Shown piece by piece: positions 33,501 through 46,500 of a stretch of 64,000 bases of DNA (its first letter is position 1; the number at the start of each line of letters is the position of its first letter). The DNA comes from Rotaria sordida (lineage: Eukaryota > Rotifera > Eurotatoria > Philodinida > Philodinidae): the NCBI GenBank assembly GCA_905250125.1, contig CAJNOL010000751.1, positions 1 through 64,000 on the forward strand. Direction: 5' to 3'. Both the position numbers and the translations under genes were made by a program. A model generated the notes under the pieces. That model did no database searches. It was not told where the DNA came from and saw nothing but the letters and a program-made list of their open reading frames with translations.

Positions 33501-36445
33501 AATTGTTTTAATAAATCTTCATATTTTTGTTTAAATTCATCTTGTTCATATTTAATTTCATCATTAATATCAGTTTTAATATTTTGTTGTTGTTGTTGTT
33601 GTTGTTCTTTTGCTAATTCAAGATTAGTTTCAAGTTGACGAACATAAAGACGTGTTGATTCTAATTCTTCTTGTAAACGTTCTTTATCATGTAATAAAAC
33701 ACTTATATCTGAATTAAAATGTTCTTTAACATCAACTGATGTTGCTGATGCTTCTTCTGAATGACGATCCTATGATTAAAAAAATATATATATTTATTTT
33801 TATATTTTTGATTAATAAAAAAAAAAAAACTTCAATTTTTTTATCACTGGACTTTATATAAAAACATCATGTTTACTTTAACATAGAAAAATACAAGACA
33901 TATAACATTTACAAAATACATGCTGGATGCATAAATATCTTTCATTTGATAGTTTTTATAGTTTGAATTTCACTCACCAAAAAATGTTTTACAAAATGTT
34001 TCAAAGTGAAATGATCTTCTACTTTTGAATTTTCCTATAAAAATATATATATACTACGAATATGTCTTCTTATCTTTCATTTGCTTTTATTTTTTTTAAT
34101 ATGATTATATTAATTAAGAAATACAAAAAAAAAACAAATAAACATACTTTCATCAATGATTCAATAAATTGTTGTTTTTCATTTAATTTTTGTAAAAGAT
34201 CATCACGTTCTGTAATCAGATCGCTTTGTTTTTCTTGATGAGTTTTTATTGCTTCTTTACATCGAGTAAGTAATGTTTCTTGTTTAGTATTCTTGAAAGA
34301 AAGAAAAAAAAAATAGAAAATTAACCGAATTTGACTGATCTAATGAAGAAATAAAAATTAATTTGATGTTAATATATTATATTGAACTTTTGTACAGATT
34401 ATAATTTGTACAATCATCTATCTTCACTAGGCCATAACAGTATTATCTCCTTCCCGTATATGGTCAATATCATCATGCAGTACCATAGTCTTTTAGCACA
34501 ACATGAAGTCAAACAGAATTCCAGAATCATTTATTATACGATGGCGCCGCATCTTGTACTAAAGTTCTAATATTATTGATTATCAGAAGATAGATTTTAT
34601 GAGATCTATATTATGATATGAGATTTCCAAATTCTGTATAGAGTCACCTATAGAATTCCATAAGATTCAGCGCAGTTTTACTTAAATCTTATGACGTTTG
34701 ACCGTTTCTGGTTCTTGAAGACCGTACAACCGATTCAGCTGAAAATTTTCATATAGTTGCTTATGACTCCATCAAACTTTATCCTATTGAGCTGAAAATT
34801 TTTTTTTCGAGATACCTAAGACTATATCTTAGAAGTAATTTTAAGATCGCTTTCCTGTTTCTATGAGAGAAATACGTAATGATCCGAAGCTAAAATTCAG
34901 ATCTTGGCTTTTCGGCCGATTTTACCTCAGAAGAATTTTTCCAGGTATCAGTATTAAAAATTTCAGCTAGATTGAATAAAGTTAGACTGGAGGTCGTAGG
35001 CAATGGATGTAATGCACTTCGCCGAAAATCGTTTCGTTGAAAGATTCGTTTGCCACTTTAGACTGTTCGAACCTCCTTAATTTTTGTACTGTCTTGTTAA
35101 GCATGAAGAGGCCAACTCATTTTGCCTACACCCACAACTTTAGAGCGCCCTGCGTGACCAGAAAATGCTTTCGATGAAGTGCTTTTCGGCGAAGAACATA
35201 CTTACCTTTTCAGAATATTCATAGTTTATTAAGCTCTATATGATGCATATTGCCCCAACTTAAAAGTGATTAATCAGTCAGACTACTTCTCCCTCGTAAG
35301 TCAATTGACATTTTCTATAATGCATTCTTTCTCATTCATTGAATAATGATCTATCACCGATACTCATTGGCACATAATCATAAGCAAAAATGACCTTTTA
35401 CTTTTTAATGAACAAACGTTCATTCTAATATTTAAACATAAGTTCCAGGTAATCTTTTTTTTACTACGTTCGATTTCAAAACAAAAAAAAAGAAACCAAT
35501 ATAACCTTTTCACGAAGATTTCGAATTTCTTCTTGATCTACTTGAACATGATGTTGTTGAACTGTAAGCTAAAAATGACAAAAAAAAAAAAGAAAAACTA
35601 ATCTTCTACTTATTAATCTACAAAAAAAACCAATCTTACCTGTTGAGTAAGTTCTTCAATTTTATTATCACGTAATGTTATTTCTTTTTTATATAAAGAC
35701 TCAATTTGTTCTTTAGCTTGTTGTTCAAATTTAATCTTTTCACGTAAATCAGTTTGTCGTTTAATCGATGTATCTTGATGTTGTTGTAAAATATTCTAAA
35801 ATCAACAAAACTAGAAGTTCTTCTTTCTATTTCATTCTTTCATACTTTAATACGATCTTTTTCACGTTCAACTTCATTATAAGCATTTTTTAATTGAATA
35901 AATTTATTTTTATAAATATCGAGTCTTTTTTGCATTTTCTATTAGAACAAAAACAAAAAAAAAGAAGATTATTCATTAATAAAAATCAATATTAAATATT
36001 TAAATAAACACATACACTATTTGTTTCATGATCACTTTCATCACCACCATGTTCTGATTCAATATCAGATGGTGGTATAAAACTACGTGTTGGAGAGACA
36101 TAATTATTATTGGTAGTAGTCGTTTGACTAATGTCACTCGAAGCTGAATCTAATCGAAAACGATTATTGTCCTTGAAAGAATAAAACAATAGTTTTTAAT
36201 GAAAAACAGAAAAAAAAACAAAGATGTTTCTTTTACAAGAGGATCATCATGACTTGTAATTGAAGATGTACGAATACCAGAATCTTTTGATGATGAGATC
36301 TAATTATAAAAAATTAAACGAAAAGATATATGATGATTAATTGTTCTTTTAAACATACTGAATCAGTTGGTAGAATAGCTGAAAATAATGTTTGATTCGT
36401 TTTATTGACTTGTGTAGCTAATCTATCTTTTAAATTTTTAAACAT
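27588..36445 (-). CDS. GOLGA4: GRIP-domain golgin, golgin-245-like
   Basis: Nineteen minus-strand exons join in phase to 1209 residues: 36445-36359, 36299-36237, 36171-36016, 35938-35846, 35795-35640, 35568-35506, 34291-34148, 34034-33978, 33769-33145, 32016-31166, 30137-29709, 28902-28608, 28540-28385, 28317-28199, 28148-28072, 28000-27966, 27914-27802, 27745-27659, 27611-27588. The N-terminus is MFKNLKDRLA, as in GRIP golgins. A Ser/Asp-rich segment is followed by about 1000 residues of Gln/Glu/Lys coiled coil. The GRIP domain covers residues about 1150-1208 (FEPTEIDYLKQIVLAYM, then TMAKVICAVLRYTDNEK, ending SRWLNATR), with the aromatic residue used for Arl1 binding. It should tether vesicles at the trans-Golgi. 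It is shorter than human GOLGA4 (about 2230). No break is seen. Golgin-97 is less likely from the GRIP sequence. Confidence 0.88.
30413..30930. repeat. Mobile-element remnants in golgin intron 10
   Basis: The 1.03-kb intron contains TAGGGTTGGGAAGTTACCG at 30413, a typical hAT-type terminal sequence, followed by paired TTACC/GGTAA words. Further on, two related blocks (30605-30660 and 30800-30850) share 'aataatgaagaaaa' and 'ccttgc' words. A 'tgtaaggataa' near 30705 resembles the motif of the palindromic MITE at 12511. Confidence 0.4.
32346..32889. mobile_element. Long-TIR non-autonomous element in golgin intron 9
   Basis: Arms of about 130 bp at 32346-32478 and 32754-32889 are inverted copies. 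Both contain CAGGGGGTATAGA or its inverse, gcagaatcgacatagagaga and tccgcattatagaatcaag or their inverses. A roughly 275-bp centre separates them. Nothing inside codes for protein. Telomere-like cassette 8 lies in the centre. The host intron keeps proper splice sites, so the gene should tolerate the insertion. Confidence 0.75.
32549..32602. repeat. Telomere-like fold-back cassette 8
   Basis: The G-rich arm CAGGGTGTGGATGTGAATGG is followed by a loop and a C-rich arm GTCCACACCCACAC. It is the only cassette inside the conserved gene block, and it sits in the loop of the long inverted repeat at 32346-32889. Confidence 0.8.
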
Positions 36446-36780
36446 GGTTAGATGAAATGACACGAATCAATCCCAGATGATAGAATGAATGTTTTCTTTT
36501 CTTAATAATGAATTTTGTATATTCAATTAAATTGATATCGAATAGAGGGCGCTCGAGATCATCTTTTGACTTCCGATAAAACTTCAAAATCTTCAAAGAT
36601 TTGAAAATTTATATCATTTAACTTTAATACTATCTTTATTTGATATTCTTATCAAAATCTATAAGATTAGTATGGCATCTATTGAATGAATTTATTATTT
36701 CTCCAATAAAATTAATATATAAGTTAAGAACAGCTGTATTGATTTACATACATATTTCTTGTCCTATATGCAATAATAAA
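36446..36780. promoter_or_regulatory. Shared head-to-head promoter region
   Basis: About 335 bp separate the golgin ATG (minus) from the likely zinc-finger ATG (plus). Both promoters must lie here, or the zinc-finger 5' leader extends through it. A GC-richer patch at 36546-36560 (gagggcgctcgagatc) is the only non-AT-rich piece. No TATA box can be assigned with confidence. Confidence 0.4.
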
Positions 36781-38052
36781 ATGTTATCAAATGTTGATGA
36801 AACATTTTTAAATGATGAATATAATTCATCTATATTAAATAATCTCTCACAATATTCATTTCAATCAACAATTATTCCAACACATTTTAATATGAATAAT
36901 TCAGATGATTGGATACATGCTTATTCAATTATAAAAAATTCTATTGTACAAATTGAACGTATAAATAATAATGAATTATTACATATAATAAATAATAATC
37001 ATCAAAAAATTTCTTTGCATAATAATCCACGTGTACGTGGACCTAAATCAACACGATTTACATGTTCTATATGTGGTTTAATAACTGTATCAATGGAACG
37101 TTTACAAAAACATATTAATCAACATGGACAAAAATTTCATTTAGAAATTTATCGACCTGAAAAAAAATTATCAACATTAATATGTGAAAAATGTAAAGCA
37201 ACATTTTCATCAACATATGCATTAAGAAAACATCAACGTGTACATACACGAGGTTTGTTTTTCTTTTCAAACAAAATTTTCAATAATAAAAACTTTTATA
37301 TTTAAAATAGATAAACCATTTTCATGTGATTTTTGTGATTCAAAATTTTCACAATGGGGAAATTTACGACATCATATACAAAGACATTTAGGTATTAGTC
37401 CATATGCATGTCCATATTGTAAAAAAACTTTTATTGCACCATGTAAACTTGAAGTACATATACGTGGTCATCTTGATGAACGACCATATGTATGTAATCG
37501 ATGTCAAGCAACATTTCGTTGTAATGATGATTTACGTAAACATTTAATTATACATGCTGATTATAAGGTTTCAGTTTTTTCAAAGAAAAAAATCTATTTA
37601 CTAATGATTATATAATGTATTTTTGTTTTTTCTAGCCATTTGTTTGTTGGTTATGTACAAAACAATATTTTCATGCATCAAAATTACGTATGCATATGAA
37701 AGAAAAACATAATTTAAATGTAATTATTAAAAAAAAAGATGTATTAGAACAAGGTATTGAATATGAAATAACAATTATTAATCAACAAATCAAAGAAATT
37801 TTATCTGATGAACCAACAAGAAAAGTATTTTTTGAATCAATAAATAATAATTCAAATGAAAATGAATTACATATAATTGATGATAATATTGGAAATTATC
37901 AATTATTAAATGAATTAAATATTAATGATATTGAAACATTTGTTAAATCAAATCCATTTATTTTATCAGATACTGATTTAAAAAATTGTTGTCAATCACA
38001 TCATCAAAATCATTTTGATGATTTTAAATTAATCGATTTTCCGGTTATGTAG
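36781..38052 (+). CDS. Six-finger C2H2 zinc-finger protein
   Basis: Three exons, 36781-37252, 37311-37567 and 37636-38052, join in phase to 381 residues. The in-frame ATG at 36640 would add 47 hydrophobic residues that look non-coding, so I start at 36781. Six C2H2 fingers follow each other: CSIC...HINQH, CEKC...HQRVH, CDFC...HIQRH, CPYC...HIRGH, CNRC...HLIIH and CWLC...HMKEKH. Linkers are partly of the TGEKP class (TRDKPF, LDERPY). A basic stretch precedes finger 1. The last 110 residues are acidic and Asn-rich, possibly an activation or interaction tail. It is likely a nuclear DNA-binding protein. The orthologue is not identified. It is head-to-head with the golgin gene. Confidence 0.85.
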
Positions 38053-39460
38053 AAGAAGAAAAAAACAAACAAAATAATAGAAATAAAAAAAAAAAATTTT
38101 TGTTTTGTTCGATTAAACGAATTAATGAATTTGTTTTTCTTTCTTCGCATTCTTTCAACTGAGAACCACGATTTAAGCTCATTGGTACGGTACAACGTAG
38201 ACAAAACAAAGTTGTAAAACGGTTTGTGCCATTGAGCTTTCTCAAGTTATGTTCATTCAATCGAAATTGCAGCCTATATCAAGATAAGAGCTAGGAGATT
38301 TACTGTTGGGTGAAATTTTTTATTGCAGCCTTTTTCGTAACATCATACTATAGGCTGAAAATACAGTAAAATGAGCATAACTTGAGAAGAAAAGCCTAAT
38401 GGTACAATATTTTTAAAGACTTCTTTATCAATATTATGAGTCTTACGGAGCCACCATGACTGACGAGTTCTTCTGATTTTGATGATTTTTGTTTTTGCCT
38501 ATAGATACTAAATAGTATTTTAATAAAAACCCTAATAGGACTTGGATGTATATTGAAGTTTGACAGAACTATCGAGTTTTGATCTGAAACTTTGTGCATA
38601 TAGAGAACTCAAATAGACTAGTTTTCATAAAAAATTCAGAAGTTTTGAGTAAAATTTCTTCGAGACATGAGACTTTCAAGATAGAGACCTTTTTTCATGG
38701 ATACTGTATTTTTTTGAAAGATTCATATAACACATATCCACAAGATACTATGTTGAATCCTCAGTACCGCCAGCCGAACTAATCACTAGCAGCTATTTGT
38801 CTCGAATCACTGGTCCGATAGCATGCTGACTACTTTGTGACGTACAGCTGCTTTAGAAAGCGCAAGAACTTTGCGTCAGAACGACTTTCTGTCCAAAGCT
38901 GCAACTAGTAATAGTTGTAGGGAAGATATCAGTCTATTGAATCTGCTACTAGGCAGCGTACCATGCCGAAAGGCAGCAGTATTTTTCTTCTTCCATGATT
39001 TCTACCTATGAGCTCAAAAAAAGATTATCAGCTAGAAGAGTTTCTTTATTAGACTATCAGTTCATTAGATTACATTTGGTATAACCCACAATCTATTAAA
39101 TGAATTGAATAGTGTAACTCTATTTAGTCATATTTTAAAAAGAAAAGAGAATGCTAGTAGGTCAAAAAGTTTTCTTCGAAGATTTAATTTTCTGTAAATC
39201 TCTGAAAGAAATTTAAAAAAACCATCTTCCTAGTGATGATGCTTTTCGGAAATTTTTCTTTCTCTATAGATTAGAGCGATGTCGAAAATTTAGTACGATA
39301 TTTAGCTAAGGATAATCGTCCGTCTTTTTTTAAAATTCAATTTCATCAGTTAAAAGTAATAGATTACAAGACTATTGAGCTATTTGACTAAGAAAAAGAC
39401 TTTATAATTTCAATTTTAGTCTTGAACAAGTAACTTCGATATAAAAAATTTTTTTTAGAT
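38053..39460. other. Intergenic region with an old fold-back fragment
   Basis: No gene is seen. At about 38570-38700 the words 'gatctgaaactttgtgcat' and 'agactagtttt' match one arm of fold-back family A (2828 and 7598). Just before the next gene a T-rich tract ends in AG at 39459, two bases before the ATG. Confidence 0.45.
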
Positions 39461-42400
39461 ATGTCTGAACTAACAATTAGTTCTACTAATTGGCTTGCTA
39501 TATCCTTACGAAATGATACTGCTATTGTATTCAATTTAAATGATACACAACAATGGCAATATCTTAAAACTGAAATAAATGATAATCAATCAAAAGAAAC
39601 TACTCCTACGATAATTGATGATAAACAACAACAACAACAAGAAAAACCTGAAGTTGGTGGCGGTGATGATGATGATAATATTAATGAATTAAATCGTAAT
39701 CTAATTAAATTTACACCTAATGGACAAAAATTAATTATTAATGGACAAAATAAACAAATATTTATTTATATATATTTAAATAATGATGATAATAATAATA
39801 CAAAAATATATTGGCAATTACAACGAATAATAACAATAAAAAAACGTGCTTCAGCATTAGATTTAACTAATGAATTTCTTGTTATTGCTGATAAAAGTGG
39901 TGATGTTTATAAAACTGATTTATTAATTGATCAGAATGTTATTCTTACATCAGATGATTGTATTATGGGACATTTATCAATGTTACTTGATACTGTATTT
40001 GTTTCTATGAATAATAATCAACAATATATATTAACAACTGATCGTGATGAAAAAATTCGTTTAACTCATTATCCAAATGCTTATAATATTCAAGGTTATT
40101 GTCTTGGCCATACAGAATTTGTTTTATATGTTAAATTAATTGATCAAAATCATATTCTCTCAGCATCAGGCGATGGTTAGAAATTATTATTTTTTTAGAT
40201 TAAAACAGACATCATAAGACCATAGAGTATACGAGGTATTCGATATATAAATGTTGTTTTTTATGTATTTAATGCATCGATGTTTGAAACTACCAAAACT
40301 CAAAATTTTAGCTTCCAAGAGATTTTCTTTGAAAATCTAGTCAATACTAACTTTTTAAAGTTTTATAAGGTCAACATGAATGAAAAATATTTTTCTTTGA
40401 CGAGTCTAAGATGTGCACTTGATAACAATCTATCTGATCGGAGAGCTTCGAGCTGAATTTTATATATGTCATACAACCTTTTTCTTCTCTACAAAATGAT
40501 TTTAAAAAGTATTCAAAAATAAATAGTATATTGGGAACAAAATGAGATTCACATATCTCTCTCTCTTATATAGCGATTTTTCAAAGGAACAAACTTTTTA
40601 AAGGGTCATCCATAGAGAACGATCAGATAAAAAATGCATTTTTCGACTTCTCTAGCCAGATTCATCGAGCCAGCCACTACCCACTAGAGTCCGTCGGGTC
40701 CAAGAATTTCTGGACCCGAACCCAAACCTTAGCAGTAAAGGTTTAAAAATCTGGGCCCGGACTCGACGAACTCTACTACCCGCCCAAAATAAGAAGGTTG
40801 CTAGTGTTCTGGCTACGCTCCTATGATAAGCAACAAACAAAAATCTAATCTATTGCGAGGCTTTTTTTAGAATACATTGTATTTTAATGAGCAGAAAATA
40901 ATTTTAACAAATGAAGTTAAATACTAGTGACACTCGAACAGCTAATAATATTCACATTAATGCTCCAAAAAAAATCACTACCTTACCCATGTAGCATTAT
41001 CTTCAATTATTTTAACAACAATATTCATATTTAATTCATTTCCTATTTAAGATTGCTCTTCAAAACGAGCTAAGTATCAGATTTCCATGGAATATTGTGC
41101 GAAAAAAAGGAAAATATTCATAGATGCTCAAAAATGTTTGAATTCTTCTTAATGTGACACTCGGAACCATCGTCAACAACTACATTGAATCAAATATATA
41201 CATTTTAGAGAAACTTTTTTCCTGCGAAAATCGGCCGGTGGGGAGAACATAGGTGATTTTTTTCACAGAAAAAAAATTTTCTAAAATATAGTTTTCGATG
41301 CTGATTCCGAATATCACATTTATTTCGTTTTATAATTGTGTCATAGCAATAAAATTTGCTAATAGTGTTTTTTTTTTCTATTGAAAAATTACTATATCGG
41401 AGAGAGATATGAACTCGGTTTCGTCCAGAATACATCATTTATTTTTGAATATCTTTTTTTGCTATTTTGTGCAGAATAAAAAGTTGCATAACCTATATAA
41501 AATCCAGCTCAGAGTTTCTTATTTTCAATCCCGGCAAAAGATAGATTGTTATAAAATGGATATCTACTTATAGAAAAATTTGAATGAAAACCAGTACAAC
41601 TTTTATAGGGCGTTTCTTTCGAAAGAATATGATAGTGGTAAAAAAAGTCGGTATTGACTAACTTTTCAAAGAGAAGGTAAAATTTTGTGTTCAATGATTT
41701 CAGACATCGATATATTAAATACATAAAAAAAAAGGAAATTTTCTTATCGAATGTCTCGTATACTTCATAGTCTTATGATTTCTCTTGTCAATTCTCTTTT
41801 CATTTTAGGTACACTTCGTCTTTGGCATTTACCCGATTGTATACAACTTAATGTATTTGAAACAAAAACATTTATATCATCTTCTAAACATTTATTTTAT
41901 GGTTTGCCATCTACTACTTCTGAAGATAATGAATTATCATTAGATTCTTCACAAATTAATTATTCAATATGGAAAATGGATATTGCTTCATGTCGTTTAA
42001 TAAATTCTAATATGACAGATGTTTTTATTGCTTTATCAATTTACATATATCGAACACATTCAATATATTTAACAACTTTAGAAAATCTTGAAAAATCAAC
42101 AAATAAACAATATAAATTAACATTTAATTCAAAATATGGTACAATTATAGATTATTGTTTTTCATCAAAAGAATTTATATCAACATTACAATGTAATTTA
42201 TATATATTATTTGATAGTAATATATTACTTAAAATAAATATTATTCCATTATTATCATCATCATATGATAAAAATGAAATATTAGAAAATGATACAACAA
42301 TAAGTACAATAATAAATACAAATGAATTTAATTTCATAAATAATATAACTTCAAATGAAATAATATTTAAACAATTATTTAAAATACGTGGAAAACCAGG

Positions 42401-42521
42401 TGATAGTTCATATTATAAACGTAAAAATGAACGTATTGAACAACAAGAAGAAAAACGTAAAAGAAAAAATCAAGTATCAACACAATTTCAAGAAAAAGTT
42501 GCAATTAATGATAATGTTTAA
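39461..42521 (+). CDS. WDR4: WDR4: non-catalytic subunit of tRNA m7G46 methyltransferase
   Basis: Two exons, 39461-40175 and 41809-42521, join in phase 1 to 475 residues across a 1.6-kb intron. Diagnostic WDR4/Trm82 stretches are ADKSGDVYKTD, GHLSMLLDTVFVSM, LTTDRDEKIRLTHYPNA, GYCLGHTEFVLYVKL and, across the junction, ASGDGTLRLWHL. The basic C-terminus (YYKRKNERIEQQEEKRKRK) also fits. A low-complexity insert of Gln, Gly and Asp lies at residues about 55-72. In the family this propeller holds METTL1 (Trm8) on tRNA so that guanosine 46 is methylated. METTL1 is not in the window. A T-rich tract ending in AG two bases before the ATG suggests a spliced-leader or 5'UTR splice site. Confidence 0.92.
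40670..40850. repeat. GC-rich dispersed repeat in the WDR4 intron
   Basis: Words GTCCGTCGGGTCCAAGAATT and tctggacccgaaccc, then gggcccggactcg, form short inverted pairs. Related words occur at 47745-47776, 54035-54320 and 56795-56820, so this is a dispersed family. It has no coding content. Confidence 0.55.
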
Positions 42522-43507
42522 AGTCAAAAAAAAAACTTATTCCATTATAACCTGATGTTTCTGAACTAATATTAAACCTACAAGAAGGTCTCAGTCAGAC
42601 TAGGAAATAACGTAAAACGACACATTTTTAAGTATTTAATAAAAAAACACTTGAGAGTTCTCGTGGTTTTTTTTTGACCAAAAACTTGATGTCAAGTTGA
42701 ACATTTTGATAGTAATCACATTGAAATTCTTTGTTTTTGTTTAGTATAATGCAAAATACCAGTTTTCTCAATCCTACCTGCTTACGACCTCTCTCTCAAA
42801 CTTTGTCCGATTGGACTGAAATTTTTACCACAGATGCTTCGAAGTATTTTCCAGAAGTACATACAATCAGCTGTTTTCATTCTGCACTTTCCCATCCGAA
42901 TTCATAACCTCTGAGTATTTCTCTCATCAAGAAAAACTTTCAGTCAGATTGAATAAAGTTTTGATGGAAGTTGTTATGCACCATGATGCGATTCTATCAA
43001 AAGCTCTCTTGAAAATCTTTTCCTTGAACACATGTCTCCTTATTCCGCGTGCTCTATCTGTGTAGTAAAAATTTCAATTTGATCAGGTGTATTCTCTTCG
43101 ATTATCAGAAATGATCAAAAAAGACAGTGGGATACCTTTGAACAACGGAATTTTACTTTGAAATTCTTTTCGTATGAGCTAAATTTCAGTAAAACACTCA
43201 CAAATCAACTACAAAAGCCTATGCGGATGAATCTTTTTAGATTTTTTTCTAGTCTTACCGATACTTTCTTGCCGATCAAATATGAGTTCAAACCACAGGT
43301 TATAATTGGAGTCATTTTCGCGTAACTGAATTTTTGCTATATTCGTTTGATATAATCCACATAGAAGGTGTATTAGTGTGTTTTTATTCCATTCTATATT
43401 GTATTAATATGAAAGAATACAACTTGTTCTTTTTTTCACTGTTATCTATGAAACACAATAAGATATTCTGACATTTTGTGATAACTCTTTTGTTTTTGTT
43501 ACAGATA
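42522..43507. other. Intergenic region between WDR4 and ACADVL
   Basis: No gene is seen. The words 'aaactttgtccgattggact' and 'gaaatttttacc' recur in similar form in golgin intron 6 (34750-34800) and ACADVL intron 4 (45485-45515), suggesting a degraded dispersed repeat. A splice-acceptor-like tttttgttacag ends at 43504, three bases before the next ATG. Confidence 0.45.
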
Positions 43508-46500
43508 ATGACTTCATCGTCGATTAAAAATGCATATCGACGTGTTCCTTCTTATGTAATTTTATTTAATCGATTAATAATTTATCGAACTGCAACAACA
43601 GCATCATCTCCGATGACATCTGAATCATTAAAAAATCAACAAAAATCACAATCAAAAGAGAATAAAGAACATGATAAGACTAAAATAATTCGTCCAAAAA
43701 CAATATCATCATCATCATCATCAAAAGATAAAATTATTCAAAATGATGAACAAGTACGAACATCAAATTCATTTGTTATGAATTTATTTCGTGGTCAATT
43801 TTATCCTCATGAAATATTTCCATATCCTAATGTACTTAATGAAGAACAAAAAGATAATATTAAAATGCTTATTGATCCAATATGGAAATTTTTTGAAGAA
43901 AAAAATAATCCAACAAAAAATGATCAACTTGAAAAAGTATTCTATTCAATGATCAATTCATTATTAAGAAAAAAAGAATTGTTTTTTTTTTTTTTGTAAT
44001 AGATTCCCAATGAAGTAATGAATGGTTTAAAAGAACAAGGACTATTTGGTATTCAAATTCCTGTTGAATATGGTGGTCTTGGTTTAACAAATACTCAAGC
44101 AGCATGTCTTTTTGAAATTATCAGTGCTCATGATCTTAGTATTTCAATATGTACAGGTGCACATCAATCGATTGGTTTCAAAGGTATACTATTATTTGGT
44201 ACTGATACTCAAAAACGAAAGTATCTACCAAAATTAGCTACTGGTGAACATATTGCAGCATTTGCACTTACAGAACCAACAGGTATGAGATTTCAATCAA
44301 AAAAAAATTCAATGTTTTCATTTTCTTTGAATTATTCGAAATAAACTTTAAGTAGAATTTTTTCTCATTCATATTGTTGTCTGTTTTGTGTCAGACATTT
44401 TTGTACATATCGTACTATAAACAAAATCTAGCTATAACTCTGTATGAGAAGGCCTTGAAATTATTGTCTTTTGAGGATTTTTAATATCTCATTGGAGTCT
44501 ACCTTATGTATAGAGTCCGAACTCAAAAGCGATTTTCAAGTTGGGAAGGCTCTCTCTCTCAGACAGGTGAGTATCCGGCTGGGATTGGTGCATATCTAGT
44601 CTACGGACTCTGGATACACGCTAAGCTCTACTTATATAGAACGTTATGTATTCTTTATTCCAATGATCTTTGAAATTTGCTTCTTGAATATATTATCAAA
44701 TGATTTACTATAAATAACTTATAATTAAAAATTTCATGTATTTCAGCTGGTAGTGATGCTACTTCAATTAAAACAAAAGCTGAACTATCATTCGATGGTC
44801 AATATTATATATTAAATGGTACAAAAATTTGGATATCAAATGGTGGTATTGCTGATATATTTACTGTATTTGCACAAGTACCAACAATTGATGATAAAAC
44901 AGGTCAAAAACAAAATAAAATGACAGCATTTATTGTTGAAAGAAAATTTGGTGGTCTTACAAATGGACGACCAGAAAAAAAGATGGGTATTAATGGATCA
45001 AATACAGCTCAAGTTTTTTTTGAAGATTGTAAAGTTCCTGTACAAAATGTACTTGGTGGTGTTGGAAATGGATTTAAAGTAAGAAAAATGAAAATAAGAA
45101 AATGAATTTAGTTTTTTTGTTTTATTATTTAAAGGTTGCTGTAAATATTTTAAATAATGGACGATTTGGTATGGTTGCTGGTTTATCTGGAACAATGAAA
45201 ATGGCTATTCAAAAATCGATTGTAAGTTTCTATTAAGGACATCTTCTCTTTTGATCGTTATAGAAATGAAAAGTTTTAATTGCAGTTTAGAATCTTACAA
45301 AAAAGTCTGACTTTATGAAGTTTCTAACATAAAAAAAAATTACGTTCTAGATCTTTCTTATTTAGTACATAATCTATACTAAATCGGTTATTTCATCGTC
45401 AAAATGTGTTGCATGAGTTGAAAAGACATCCTATTCTTTCGCATTTTTCCTAAAATCAGTTTTTGAAAAGAAAAATCGAAATTATCTTCCTGACACATCG
45501 ACCGATTGAGCTAACATTTTTTTATTTTATAAAATTTGTATCAATCGAAAAATATCCAAAAAAAAATTAAGCCTTTTCAGGATGATCTCAATACTTTGAC
45601 TCTCATTTTACAATAGCTTAACATTTTTTAGAGAGAGAGAAACAAAGCTTACAATCCAATTGAGTCCTGATTGCCATATAAAGGCGGATAAATTTCCGAA
45701 TAATGGTGAACGGAACACTTCAGGTCAATTTTAGCCGTTGCATTTTCTATATCTCATAGAAGAAAGCATCCTGAAATTTCGAGTCTAGGACAATTTTTGT
45801 TCTACTCATTGTATAGGTGAACGAGAAATTAAATTTATTCCGTTTTATGTGCTAACACACCTTTTAACACTGTAGGAAGATTTGAGTTCCTTTAGGATGT
45901 GAGTAAAGGAAACACGCCCATCTACGCATACCCAATCGAAGCCTGAGGTGACTAATAGATGAACAATATGAAAGTCGTAGCATCTTGAAAAGTATATGAA
46001 AGTTAAATGAGATAAATTTAATTTCTTGTGAATTCTCACTCATCGAGATCAACGGTGCAACGGTGACGATCATTCATCGGTCCGCATAGAAGGATTTTTT
46101 ATAAAGGTTGACAAAAGTAAATCATAGTCGATGAATCCGAATCTGCTGCAATCAGTTTCTCGAAATTCTGTACTTGTTTTGGTTACGAAAAAATCGGTTT
46201 TTTTGTAAAAAAAAAAAAAAGAACGAATACCAAATTTCGAAAAGCCGATCGCATATTCGAATTTCCTAACTCCGATTTATTTTCGTCAACCTTTATAAAC
46301 AAAAATCATTATTTTCTCAAAAAATTCTTTCTTTCGTGAGAACCGACTTGAACCGATAACCGTGCCTATGGTTATCGTCATCGTTGCATCTCTAATCGAG
46401 ATCTATTTGCCTTGAAAGTTTCAAGATTTCTTATATAGCCGTTCTTGAAAAACTTTGGAAAGAGATGTCTTAAGAAAATCAATAACATGTAGAAAATATT

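Noticed and set aside
35120..35140. Possible further telomere-like cassette (cctacacccacaac)
   Set aside because: Only a C-rich word; there is no G-rich partner nearby.
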